DNA of 20,564 bases. Origin: Dimargaris cristalligena (taxonomy: Eukaryota; Kickxellomycota; Dimargaritomycetes; Dimargaritales; Dimargaritaceae). A program made the translations under genes and the position numbers. The stretch lies in contig JANBQC010000518.1 of assembly GCA_027576995.1 (NCBI GenBank), forward strand, positions 1 through 20,564, read 5' to 3'. Each line of letters starts with the position of its first letter. The stretch's first letter is position 1. Shown here one piece after another: positions 9,309 through 20,031 of this stretch. Under the pieces are notes generated by a model. That model saw only the letters and a list, made by a program, of their open reading frames with translations. It was not told the DNA's origin and searched no databases.

Positions 9309-9821
9309 TTATTTACTAGGCGGTTTGGCAGCAGAGGTTTTGGCAGTAGAGGTTTTGGCCGAGGGGTTATTGTAAGTGGAACCAATCGGAAGATTGCGTA
9401 TCTTTCGATAACCCGGCGACAGCAGCTGAGCCGCCTGCGTAGCTATTCCCGTCTTAGTCTTAAAGTGCGTATATTCCTCATCCTTAGTTTTGGGGAGGTT
9501 GTTTTTCTCCGCCGTGAGTTTCTTGAACTTATCGTCTTTAAGGGAGAGCATTCTGTCGTAGAAGGGACGGTCCTTGTAATTGGCCTTTTCATCTACGAAT
9601 CCTTTCGTATAGCCGTACCGAAATTTGGTGATTAGGCCGTGTTGCTTAGTAGCGGCGGGTTTGGAGTTCGCGGCTGGGGCGGGGGCGACGGAATTTGATT
9701 TGGGACTTGCCGGTGCGGGGGTGACTTGAAGGGGGACGATGATGGCGAGGCCAAGTACTACCACGAGCCAGACCAGGGGTTTGGATACCCGGGGAAGCGA
9801 AATAAGTTTGGTGGGATACAT
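9309..9821 (-). CDS. Small secreted Lys-rich orphan protein, paralog 2
   Basis: The gene encodes 170 residues without introns, starting at the ATG 9821-9819 (MYPTKLISLP), the first in-frame ATG. The layout is that of paralog 1: basic n-region, hydrophobic core (LVWLVVVLGLAIIVPL), Pro/Ala/Ser linker and a Cys-free, Lys-rich body with YKDRPFYDR. Differences cluster in two places. A short stretch before YKDRPFYDR reads VDEKAN here against AEANVD. The C-terminal tail carries an extra AKTS-type unit (TAKTSAAKPPSK), which makes it five residues longer. Most other changes are conservative or silent, consistent with selection on the protein. Function is unknown. It is divergent from the tubulin cofactor E gene, with about 1.36 kb between the two start codons. 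Confidence 0.8.
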   Translation of the reverse strand: MYPTKLISLPRVSKPLVWLVVVLGLAIIVPLQVTPAPASPKSNSVAPAPAANSKPAATKQHGLITKFRYGYTKGFVDEKANYKDRPFYDRMLSLKDDKFKKLTAEKNNLPKTKDEEYTHFKTKTGIATQAAQLLSPGYRKIRNLPIGSTYNNPSAKTSTAKTSAAKPPSK

Positions 9822-10116
9822 GTCAGATGAAGAGTAGTGAAGGTGTAACGAGGTGCTGGTGTAGTGGGTAATATGGGAATTATCTAAAACTATCAATCCA
9901 GATGAAATCGAAGGGGACGGTCGAGTGGGTGAAGTGGTATAGCGGGAATGATACCAAAAAACGCACCGAATACTTTGGGCAGTGGAATCAATTATTATGC
10001 AGAGTGGTGTGTATATAAAAACGGAGGGAAATGTAAATACGTTAACTAAAATCAGCCGAGGAATACGATAGTTGTTAGTAAATGGCAGCGGGGCCGACGG
10101 TATTTATGCTGTCACC
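9822..10116 (-). promoter_or_regulatory. Conserved 5' leader/promoter of paralog 2
   Basis: This is the counterpart of the conserved upstream block of paralog 1 (97% identical, ungapped), with the same TATA-like element at 10012-10020. Similarity breaks off after 10116. The four mismatches nearest the gene are single scattered bases; the other four sit within the last 30 bases. Confidence 0.55.
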
Positions 10117-11177
10117 GATTTACGTATGGTTAAATGTACATAGCTTCATCCTAGTTAGTCTGTGTGCTGCAATAAAACGCTAGCCCAACAGGCACTATCC
10201 ACCCGCATAAGAGCGAAAATAAAGGAGGAGGTATCCCTCCCTCAACCCCCTTCCTTTGTTCAATAACCCGCATTAGTCGCTCCTTTGAGTAGATGAGTGT
10301 GCCACAGGACAAAGTGAATGGGTCCGGTACTCTTGGGCTTGCAACGGATAACCAGGGACACTAAGACTGCTTTACTTATGTACCCCGTTCCGATATTCCT
10401 AGTCGCGTATCTCTTCCCTTCACATTACATTAGTCACTTACGTCTATCTAGTTGAAAGGCTTGACAATCTAGCAGCTCGAGAGGGCTTAAGTGTTGCGAT
10501 TATTACTACACTTGACGTCGACCAGCTGTCCAACGAACGGGGTGAAGCGAGAGATACGGGGGGGGGATAGTTGTAGCATCGCGGCCTAGTCCATACGCCA
10601 TAGACCGAAACCAAAAATAGATGGGAAAGGCCCCCGTTTTCGGTTGCGTGAGGGTATAGTTGCCCCACGAGGTTTTTTTATTGGAGGATGCGCGCTGTTT
10701 CAATTAATTAAAAGCGACGACTGCTAGATAAAATCCTCGAGTTGATTTCGCCTGTAATGACCGAAATACAAAGTCTGGTGGCCCTTGTTTCACTTAGAGG
10801 ACCCGTATTTGTGGGCTGGCGCTTTCGATAAATACAATTTATATCCCCTCTTCTCTTCTCCCCGTTTACTACCCCAAGGCAATCGAGAATCCTATTCCCT
10901 TTAATTTTTATGTACATTGAGTTCATTTTAGAGCCCCCTTGACTTACGCAAGCCCGGGGGCGGACGAGTAAGACCCATTGACCTGCCTTAGTGTACTGTA
11001 AACTGCATTCCTAACAAAGGGAAGGGCCGGGCTCATTGCGTTGTCTTTTTCCCTCCTCCCTTTTATTCTCGTTTTATCCTTGGGCCTCCATAATAGTACA
11101 GTCCTATTTCACTTTTCCAATATTTCCAACTTATATCCTTCCAGCCCAGCCCAGTCCAACCCAACTCAGTTCTTCCC
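10117..11177. other. Divergent intergenic region upstream of TBCE
   Basis: It contains the diverged right flank of the duplication (to about 10990), including the conserved 22-mer at 10574-10595. A pyrimidine-rich leader follows at about 11041-11177, with CCAGCCCAGCCCAGTCC, just before the TBCE start. The short minus-strand ORFs here are not preserved in the other duplication copy, so I regard them as noncoding. Confidence 0.5.
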
Positions 11178-14100
11178 ATGTCCAGCCGCATCAATCGTCG
11201 CTTTGAATACCAGGGGGCCCGGGGTACATTACGCTACGAAGGCCCCGTAGCCGGCACACCCGACCTCTGGCTGGGGGTGGAATGGGATGACCCCACCCGA
11301 GGCAAGCACGACGGTAGTAAGGGTGGTGTGCGTTATTTCACCACCGCCACCCCTACCGCGGGGTCCTTCCTCCGTCCCCATCTGCCCCTACGCTGGGGCC
11401 AGACCTTCCTTGAGGCCCTCGTTCAGAAGTATCTGGTAACGGCCCGCGGACAGGTAGTTGACCGGGCCCTCGAGGGCGTAGCGAAACGGGAGGAACTGGT
11501 GGCCCTGGCCCACCGGTTGGCCGGCCCGGGGTCGAGTTCGAATGACAACTCGAATTCAACCCCGAACCCGGAAGCGGCTTCTTCGGCGGCGGAACCCCAG
11601 TTCCTCGGGGATTCGGGCGTTGCCGTGCAGACCTGTGGATGGGACCGGGCTCAGGGTCGCTTCAGTCAACTGCATACCTTACGCACCATCGGCCTGGCGA
11701 ATCAGGCCATCGATGGCTTAGGTGGCGATGCAGAAACAATCACTTCGTTGTGTCCAGGTAAGAGGGATTCTTGATTTTCTTCGCCATATTAGCCCATTTA
11801 TCGCACTGTAGGTTAGCAGGCGTCACCCATTCCTAATAATCTGCCGGGTCTCTCCCCCCATCCCACTGTCTCGACTTCTCCACCAACGGGCCTGTGGTAT
11901 ATTCTGGCCTACTAAACATTATGCTATTGCTTCATTCATTTAATTGCCCCTTGGGGCTATTTGCCTATTACATTAGCGGCCGAGGAGCTTGATCTGTCCC
12001 GAAACCTGCTGCGCGATTGGGCGGACCTCTGGAACATCGCCCAGGCTTTACCAAGCCTCCGACTTCTACGAGCCAAGTAAGCTAAACTAGATCAATCGGG
12101 GTTGTTGTTCGTATGGATATATCGTATATATATCAGTATTGATCCACCATTGGTTGTCTAAGCGGTGGTTGGTATTGGAATTCAGCCGACTTTTGTCATT
12201 ACCGACCATGTTCAGCCCACCCAACCGGGAATCCATAATACCTCGAACATGAAAATTGCTCGGCCGATCCAGCTACTTTAACCTTCTTCTTATATTTCGG
12301 GATTTGCCCAAATTATTGTTGGACTATGGGCATTTAGCGATAATAACATCGGTCCAGAGACCGTTGCATTTGATACCGACCAACACAAATCCCTCGATCT
12401 GGGAACAGTCGCCCTGAACCACACCCAGCTCCATTGGCCCCAAATAATCAGTATCGCGCGCCAATGTCCCCAACTACAGACCCTATCCGTGGGATTCAAC
12501 GGCATCACCCGACTGGGATCGGTCCTAGATACCTCAATCCCCGGCTGCTTATCCAACCATTTACAGGCCTTGCGGCACTTGTCGCTCGAGGGCAATGGTT
12601 TGAGTGCTTGGTCCGAAATAGCCCCCCTCGGCCAGTTGCCTAACCTCACTTCGCTCGACTTGCAAAACAACGAGCTTGCCGATTTGTTTTACCCCACTGA
12701 ATCGTCCAGCGAGAGTAGCAAGGTCCCATTTCGTACTTTAGTCTCCCTGAATATTAACGGTAACCGTCTGGCTAGTTGGGCGGCTGTGGATCAGCTCGAC
12801 AAGTTTCCCCAACTGAGTGCCCTACGTTTCCGGGATAATCCAGTGGTAGAAGGTATGTCTCATTTTTAAATAGACCCGATTAGAATCCCAACCTTAATTG
12901 TACTTTGGGACATTGTCCTTGCTTAGGTGTTGTATTTATATACCTCGGACTGGATTCTCTCTCAATTTTTATTTAGTCCCTCAATTGCTAACTGAACTCC
13001 CCCGATCATGCATGTGATTTACCCCTCGATCGGTAGGTATTTCTGTGGACCGAGCCCGTTTATTTCTGGTTGGACATCTGGCTAAGATTACCATGCTAAA
13101 TGGAAGTGAGGTAAGAATCAGTTGATCGTTATCCTGGAAGAGCAGATTCATACCTATATCTCTTTCGTTGACTTTGGAATCCAGCCTCTTACATAATTAC
13201 CTCAATCCGGCTCGACTGACCCGCCATAAAATCTGCCCGCTTTATTTTTTAAATGGGGTTTATCACGAACAGGTCAAGAAACGGGAACGCACTGACATTG
13301 AGCTGTACTATCTGAAGTTGATCGCCGAAGAGTTCCCGGCCCTGGATGCCGATGTCATATCCGCCAATCACCCGCGGTATCGTGATTTAGTTGCTCGTAA
13401 GTATATACCGCTGGACCTGTCATGAGGCGAAGGGCTCCGATCGAAAATGGCCCCTCGATAATGGGGTGCTAATACCGCTAAGTTTAGTGCGACTATTCTT
13501 AGCCGCTCACATATCTGTATACACTAGGACTGCCCCATTGGTTGAATTTTGGGCCACTTTGGTCTACTCTACCCTAGTATAGCTCACAAGATTTTATTTC
13601 GGGCATAATGTCAATGTATATTTGTCTAATTTATCCAGTTCACGGGCTCCCTAATGCTACTAAACAACAGCCCAGTTCTGATACCTTGGCATCCCGCGTG
13701 ATTGGTAGGTTTCCTCATATTGTCGGCGTGTCATTTTTCTCATAATGTGAACTGGTCTCAAATAGTTTAACATATCTTGGTCCATTGGTATTTCCCGGAA
13801 ACGTTCCCTTCAGTCAATGGGTACCGATTGAATGTTACTTCATATTTTTACAATCACCTGCTCAAGTACATTAGGCTCACTCCTGCCCAGCTAATCTAAT
13901 CTCTTTGCCACCAAACCGACTACTCTATATATTATAATTCTAAAATCCATGCCTTCTCTATTCTCAGAGCTGACTATCCAGACGGGCAGCCCGAAGAGTA
14001 CCTCCCAGCCGATGGTGACGCTCACCAAAAGGGTCATTCGTAAGTGTATTTCCTCTAAACCAACCGGATTTTAGTCTATGAAGCACTGCGTCTGCTCACT

Positions 14101-14562
14101 CAGCCATTATGTCCCGACATAATTGTCCAAATGACCATATACCGTATTAATTCAATACTTTTTGTGCCATTGCTTTATGCCGTTGCATCTTAATAGCCAC
14201 AATCACCATTCGTGACTTCAGGACCAAGTGTGGCCAACTATTGCAAATGCCTGGCCAGGTGGAGATATACCACGAGAATGCCGATTCCGAGGTAAGTAGT
14301 ATATACCAGTCGCTTCTTTCAGGCATTCCTTCAGGCATTATTTTCAAAGTACGACCCATCCCTTTAGCGAATCGTCTAGCTTATATTTTCCAAGACATAT
14401 GCTGTAAAATGATATACTAATGAGATTCATTTTAATGTATTTTCATTTGGCGGCCGTGGTATGTAGGTCACTCGGGTCGTTGGCCGCAACTTCCAAACCC
14501 TGGAGGATTGTGGTTTCCAGTCGGGTGATACCATGTGGATAGCCATGGCCGAGTCCTGCTAA
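11178..14562 (+). CDS. TBCE: Tubulin-folding cofactor E (CAP-Gly, LRR, ubiquitin-like), nine exons
   Basis: My join is 11178-11757, 11977-12076, 12338-12852, 13037-13110, 13273-13396, 13639-13704, 13968-14039, 14197-14291 and 14467-14562. This gives 573 residues; human TBCE has about 527. Every intron is GT-AG with a GTAAG/GTATG/GTAGG donor and the frame closes at each join. Cofactor E acts in the cytosol with cofactors C and D to fold and release alpha/beta-tubulin. Domains: CAP-Gly at about residues 7-65 with LGVEWDDPTRG and GKHDG (42-46); a Ser/Asn-rich linker; leucine-rich repeats at about 195-400, such as LRHLSLEGNGL and LTSLDLQNNEL; the family segment ITMLNGSEVKKRERTDIEL at the exon 4/5 join; HPRY at the end of the LRR-capping part; and a ubiquitin-like C-terminus (about 487-573, ending GDTMWIAMAESC). 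The start has the context TTCCCATGTCC after a pyrimidine-rich leader. The smaller exons 6-8 were placed by splice sites and family resemblance and are less certain. Confidence 0.92.
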
Positions 14563-15123
14563 AGCAAACACCAAACTACTGTTGACAGATTACCGCATTT
14601 TGTTATTTTTAAGAAATCCTTATCAAGTATGGCTACCACCCCCTTTCAGAGGTTATGAAGTGAACATTATTTTGCTTATTCTAAAATAAAGTGAATTGCA
14701 CTTAAATAACGCTTGTATGGCCCAGTAGGCCAGGCTTAATGCGCCGCTGGCTGTAGAATAACCTCCTATCTGTGGCAGATGCTGGCGTAGTAGATATAAG
14801 TAAGGCTAATCATTACATAGTGAATTTATGCTGAGCCTTGGTCTCGATTTGCCTAGGGCCATCTGCAACCACTTGTCCCTTGTTGTAGCAATAGCTATAC
14901 AAGCCATTGGTTGAAGTGATACAGTGAATTGAAATGAGCTTTATGGCCTCCCTCACCACATCTACTAGGTATCAGAGTTTCCTCGCCTCTCCATTCCTTT
15001 ATTCGTTACAGCCTATCCCCATTCTAACGGCTGCTTCCCCATTCCTCCATCCCCACAGTACATATCCCGACACATTAGGTCCTCTCATTTCCTGCCATCT
15101 GCAGTAGCATTCCCGAACCGACC
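14563..15123. other. Intergenic region TBCE-TRS33
   Basis: It holds the TBCE 3' UTR with the poly(A) candidate, then a non-coding stretch. A pyrimidine-rich leader at about 14985-15120 lies directly before the TRS33 start. No ORF of note and no clear TATA box was seen. Confidence 0.5.
14685..14690 (+). terminator. Candidate poly(A) signal AATAAA
   Basis: A perfect AATAAA lies about 123 bases after the TBCE stop codon in an AT-rich 3' region, so it is a plausible 3'-end signal for TBCE. Confidence 0.45.
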
Positions 15124-16156
15124 ATGTCAATTACCTCGGCCATCAACCTCTTTCGCCAGCTAACGCTGGACGAATCGCAGTCTTCCAACCCGAGCCCCCT
15201 GCCCCTAGTCAATGAGGCCTGTTTCGACTATCTGTTTATCGAAATGGTCGCCGCACTTCGGGCAAGTTCAGATGCGACTTCGACTAAGTCTGACCAGGAC
15301 CCTAGTCTCCAGGTAAGACGTCCTCTCCTTTCCCCTTACCTCGCCCTCATAAGGCCAATGGGACAATCCCAGGGCCCTCCCATATAGCCGCCCGCCAGTA
15401 TTGTCTATTGGGTGTCCTGTTAACCTGTCGGTCTATTAAATACCGTTATTAGTATCTGTCACGGTGAATGGATTTTCTGTCGGGCATACTACTGGGATAG
15501 GGGCTAAGCCTCCAATGCCTACCCGCTACATGGTGGTTGCGCCCGTGTGTCCATGTACGTACTTTGACTCATTGCTCTTCTCATCCATGTTGCCAAGTAT
15601 ACCTCTAAATATATATATGCTTGCTCACGGCCATACTTCCGTTCATCCCTAGGAATCGGGCACTCACCAACACAGCGAACTAGGTTCACGGGCCTCCACT
15701 ACCGGGCCGACGGATACGACCCGGCCAAGTGAAACCGACGATAATATCAATGAAGCCCTCTACTACAAAGTTGAACAGGTCGGCTACCGCGTCGGGCAGC
15801 GCCTCGCGGAACGGTATTCCAAAGACCGGCCGCGGCTCGCCGACACACTGGATATGGTCAAATTCGTATGCAAAGACATCTGGACTAAACTGTTCCGTAA
15901 GCAAATCGACAATCTGAAAACCAACCACCGGGGAGTATATATACTACAGGACAACAAATTCAAATGGCTGTTGCGCATGTCCGGCGATGACGGCGTCGTG
16001 CACGCCACCAAGCGGGTCGCGCCGTATTTGTGGTTCCCGTGCGGCATTATTCGGGGTATTCTGGCTAATTTGGGGGTCGATTGTACAGTCACTATTAAGG
16101 ATACGAATCTACCCCAGTGTACATTCCAGATTAAAGTGGTCAAACCACCCGTTTAA
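15124..16156 (+). CDS. TRS33: TRAPP complex subunit Trs33/TRAPPC6, two exons
   Basis: The join 15124-15312 and 15653-16156 gives 230 residues. The 340-base intron is phase 0, with donor GTAAGA and acceptor CATCCCTAG. The start is ATG in the good context CCGACCATGTC. Trs33/TRAPPC6 is a Bet3-family subunit of the TRAPP vesicle-tethering complexes, which act as Rab exchange factors at the Golgi. Family signatures: ACFDYLFIEMVAAL (about 32-45); VGYRVGQRLAERY after the linker; LDMVKFVCKDIW; TNHRGVYILQDNKFKWLLRM; and CGIIRGILANLGVDCTVT near the end. Between the first and second conserved blocks is a hydrophilic Ser/Thr/Asp insert of about 50 residues that the human protein (about 160 residues) lacks. 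The intron falls inside it. Overlapping ORFs on the other strand are shadows. Confidence 0.94.
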
Positions 16157-18000
16157 CCGAAAGGCCAGGGATGCCTGCTGTATTACGTTAATAATACTTT
16201 TTATTTCATCGATAGCATGCACAATTTGCGCGTATTCTAATCCGGTATTTAAGATGTAGCGAGTAGTGTTAAGGGTTCTAGGGCATTTTTCTTTTAAAGC
16301 CTAGGGCGTGGATTTCCCTAATGGCAGAATGATTCGAACTAGTATTATTCCTGGGTAATTACTGGCTCCCATACAAAGACAGAAACACAAGTGCATTACA
16401 CCCTGTATGCTACTGCTAAGATATTCAGCAGCCACCCGTTGGTTTTGTTGCAGCTGCAGTCATGGCAGGGCTTAACTCCAGTCACCAAAGTAACCCAGCT
16501 CCATTGGAGTCCACTGGCACTTCTGGGACTATAGCCCCGGCCGCTATGCCAGATAACCAGAGTGTCTTACAGCCACCCTTGACCTGACCAGGGACTCCTT
16601 GCTAAAAACTTCCACAACACTATAGTCGGTTAATGACTGGTTCATGCATACATTGGTCTTAGAAGTTTGATGTAGGTCTTCTGGCCCTCTCAATGCCTTT
16701 AGATGTCAGTTATAGGTCGTATAAAAGTGTATGGACGACGCATCCTGATCCTTTAGTTTACTAGCGCTCACATCCCTATCATTAAAGCTCTTACTACCGG
16801 TTCCTCTTCCTAATTAACATGCTCATACCATTTGCTATTCTAACAGTTTTATTCATTTCTAGGCAGAATCTTATAGAATTGCACACCATTAGGCCCACTA
16901 TCATGGGTTCTATACGATGTACCATACAATTGGGAAGTTATTTTTGTTGTCATCTGTCTTCGGGGTAATGCGGCCATTATATAAGCCGCTTCTAGTCCAA
17001 CAGCTTATTTCTTACAAAACCAGTATTGCTATGGACCAGTTTGATTACGTGTATGTCTATTATAACAACTATTGGCTATACCTGCTTATCACTGTTAATA
17101 CTTGTTGCACCTTGAATGCGGCACCGCTATTTAAATCTTACTTCAACACTGGACTTTTAACTATATTCATTGGTTTGTCCTTATCATTGAATTTTCACCC
17201 CTGATAGTATATTTCATGAAGCAATATTCGATTTTGGCCGATTTATATAAAAATCGCCTTTCTATCAACTGCGTCGCTGATGGGTATTTGGATACAACCG
17301 AGGTATTATTTGGGCAGCTAAATAGCTGGTAAACTGGACGACCTTTCGAGTCTGTGGGAATGAGTATTGGAATACAAATGGCTAACGGGATCGGTTGGGA
17401 AAATGTGTTTAAAAGATTGGTCATTTGGTGGAGTGCTTACCCTTTTTTTTGCCAGCTACTCGCCCCGAATCTGTTGGGTTGCTAGTGGTTTAATAAAGAA
17501 AAATCCGAAATAAATTATTCGATTTTGAAGGCAGGCATATCCATAGAAGCTCATCATAGGATATTATCGGTGTAACTATATGAGTAATATCCGGGATGGA
17601 GCACAGGGGCGGGTCGGCTAAAATATTAAACGGTAGTGTTTATCCCACTAATGCTCACATTTTGTATAGAACTGAGCCTATACAATAAAAAAATATAATT
17701 AACGGTTAAAATATAGTGGTGCTGATAATGACGTTTTGCACCAAGAATTTACATACAAAATCGCAAGGAGGCCAGCCAGAGTAATTATAACAACTGTCAG
17801 CGGTAGCGGCTGGTATGCCCCAAAGAGATACAGCCAAAAAGTATGTGAATAAGGGTTGATTGACTTTAGAATGAAGCCGTCAGCCTTAAGCTGAATGGGG
17901 CCTATGCAAGGAAGAATGTCAACGTTAGGGTGTTTATAGCCCGGCCATGGTATGCCATACATAATCCGCAAGCAGAAGAACTTTAGTATCATGGCCTAAC
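16157..18000. other. Gene-poor region downstream of TRS33
   Basis: About 1.8 kb follow without a gene I can support. A 41-codon ORF at 16462-16587, rich in Ser, Pro, Asn and Gln, looks compositionally protein-like but is very short and is followed by stops in all frames. Hydrophobic ORFs at 16917-17204 (+) and 17699-17992 (-) lie in AT-rich sequence and look accidental. CpG is still moderately frequent here. Confidence 0.45.
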
Positions 18001-18510
18001 TAATGGGGTGGGCAGACTGATTATCAAGTTAAATAATTACCTTGTAATTCAACTAAGGCATAGATTGAATAAATAAAGGCCGTAAAGGCACAGCTTGCCA
18101 ATCATTTAACACAATATACCAAGTATCCAGTTCAAAAGAATATTTCATAAGTTCCTGCTCCAAGACAGTATGGCATATGTCGGCCCACCTAATCCTCCCT
18201 AAATATGGGAATACTGATTGACCCATCTGATCTTGCCTTATTGCACCCTATTACTCTTCTCTTGCTATATAACCCACTATGACAAGGCCTCAACCCTTCT
18301 CACACAATACTCCACCAGCTGATCCAATGTTCTTCCTTTCTTGTGGAGTCTTCTGGATACAAGCCCCCCAGCCAAGGCCCTGGCCCTCATCTTCCTTAGT
18401 CATCCCATTGCTCTTAAGGACCCCTTATTATGAGTGGTCCCCATATAAATAACCGGGCCCCTCTAGGACCAGTTCAGTTCCTTAGCTTATTCCTTACCCC
18501 CCATAGTTAC

Positions 18511-18713
18511 CTTAATAAACTCCCTATACACTCACCCCTTGTATTAGCCAGTAAGTGTGCCTGCTGCATGTCCCTTGCATTAGCCTATACTCATCCTTTA
18601 TTGGTTAGTACTGATCCCTCCCTAACACTAGTAGCCCACTTGGTTGAGCCTAAGCCCTGCCTACCATTAGAAGATTATCCTCAGGACTCTTGATGGACTA
18701 AGGGTAGTTAACC
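18511..18713 (+). repeat. Dispersed diverged repeat, copy 2
   Basis: It matches 8491-8766 in the same orientation. The best block is 18685-18713, with 24 of 29 bases the same and transitions only. The two copies are about 10 kb apart. Type and full extent are unknown. Confidence 0.45.
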
Positions 18714-18924
18714 CAGGTGACAGCATATAACTTCAAGTATATTTAAATAGTCCTACAATAGGAAATATTATGATCATGGTGCTAGATGCAGTCAAGACAG
18801 GCAGATTCCTCCTACAATAGTGTATTGGAAAAAGGAAGAGTTATGATACATAATCAATATTCACATTGTATAGAAGTAAAAACCCTTTATGGAAGAACTA
18901 AACCTTATTTATATGACACACTCC

Positions 18925-19332
18925 AAATCTTACTGAATGGCACTTGCTGGGGCTATACCTTGAAGGAACAATATCCTTACCCATGTACTCTGACACTTAA
19001 TCAATGTAAAGGGAAATACAGCCAAAACAGCTGTATATGTACAGGCAAGAAAAATAGAATGGAAGAGGGGATATGAGGTAATAGGTGCATTTATAAGTGG
19101 ACAGGGTGCTCTTTTATTTGTGAACAACCCACCATTTTCTAGGAATAAGTTGGTTCTTGGAATCGTTACTTGTAACAGAACTAGGCCTGCAGATTTCATA
19201 TTTTGGTTTAATTAGAAGGGTGAACACAATGTCCCAACTAAACATGAATTCATTATGCTAATATTATTTAGGGGCTGAAATAGGCCAAACTTAGCAATAT
19301 TACTGTTCTATAGTATTTGGCAGTAAGGGAGC
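18925..19332 (+). repeat. Diverged direct repeat A
   Basis: It begins AAATCTTACTGAATGG and ends CAGTAAGGGAGC. It aligns with 20032-20564, most clearly over the last 200 bases: ACTAGGCCTG, CACAATGTC and the final CAGTAAGGGAGC are shared. Copy B is about 125 bases longer. Overall identity is low and gapped. Confidence 0.6.
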
Positions 19333-19379
19333 CTTGATATCTGAAGCATAACCATAGATAACAATGACCACTGTAAAGA

Positions 19380-19660
19380 ACTGAAATCAAATCCTTGAAA
19401 ACTGAACTTTATTTGAAAAGATAGGTAATAAAAGGGAAAGGTGATGATAGGCTAGCTATTCCAAGAGGTGGCAGCAAGGGGGAGTATTTATACTCGAAAG
19501 AGGAAGCCCAAATAAAAAGACAGATGAATAAAAGAGAAAGGGAGAGGAATTCCCAGATGATAATATTAGTTATCACAAAGGAAAGGTAATACTCAGGTAA
19601 CTAATAAATTTAATAAAAGATAATAAAAGGGAAAAAAGGAAAGGGAGAAAGCTATTTTTA
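19380..19660 (+). repeat. Purine-rich low-complexity tract
   Basis: The plus strand is strongly purine-biased, with recurring AATAAAAGGGAAAG-like units (for example near 19427, 19527 and 19630). It lies between direct repeats A and B. It may be simple-sequence drift; a retroelement polypurine tract is possible but unsupported. Confidence 0.5.
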
Positions 19661-20031
19661 GCTGTACTTTAAATGAGGGTGCAGTCAGGCCAGGGGCAGT
19701 GTGAATGCAGGGATAGGCAGTGTAGCTTAGTCAAGGATATATAGGAAAATAAAATATACTAATGGAAAAATTACTATTACTAATGAAAATGGATTAAAAA
19801 TGACTATACTCATCAGGGGCAGGGGCTCATTCACTCATCAGGGGTGTACTTCCAATAAGTGCAAAAAATAGATAAAAAATAAAAGTAGGTAAAAATATGG
19901 TAAGTTCACCACGCCTGTCAATAAAAGACAAGTATAATAATTATTAACATTCACAATAACTAGTTAATAAAACCCATCCCTAAAAGCAAATTACCTACTT
20001 GTAATACATTTTGGGTAATAGTGATGACAGT

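Larger units (their letters stand above)
8982..10990 (+). repeat. Segmental duplication, copy 2
   Basis: This is the direct counterpart of 1303-3370, offset by about 7.68 kb at the left edge. The left flank (8982-9407) and right flank (10117-10990) are diverged and gapped, while the core 9408-10116 is nearly identical to 1702-2410. Its right edge ends about 190 bases before the start of the tubulin cofactor E gene, so the distal right flank may now serve as that gene's upstream region. Confidence 0.85.

Noticed and set aside
13168..13272. Earlier start of TBCE exon 5 in the same open frame
   Set aside because: It would break the family segment NGSEVKKRERTD, which the acceptor at 13272 joins exactly.
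15686..16143. Minus-strand ORFs opposite TRS33 exon 2
   Set aside because: They are shadows of a strongly conserved coding exon on the plus strand.
16917..17204. 95-codon hydrophobic plus-strand ORF, considered as a membrane protein
   Set aside because: Its composition follows from AT-rich DNA. There is no conserved motif and no clear start context.
17699..17992. 97-codon minus-strand ORF with a hydrophobic stretch
   Set aside because: It is short, AT-rich and unrelated to any family I know, and there is no supporting promoter or splice signal.
18430..19076. Two plus-strand ORFs (87 and 96 codons) in the CpG-poor tract
   Set aside because: They lie over diverged repeats and the frame is not kept in the other copies, so they are accidental.
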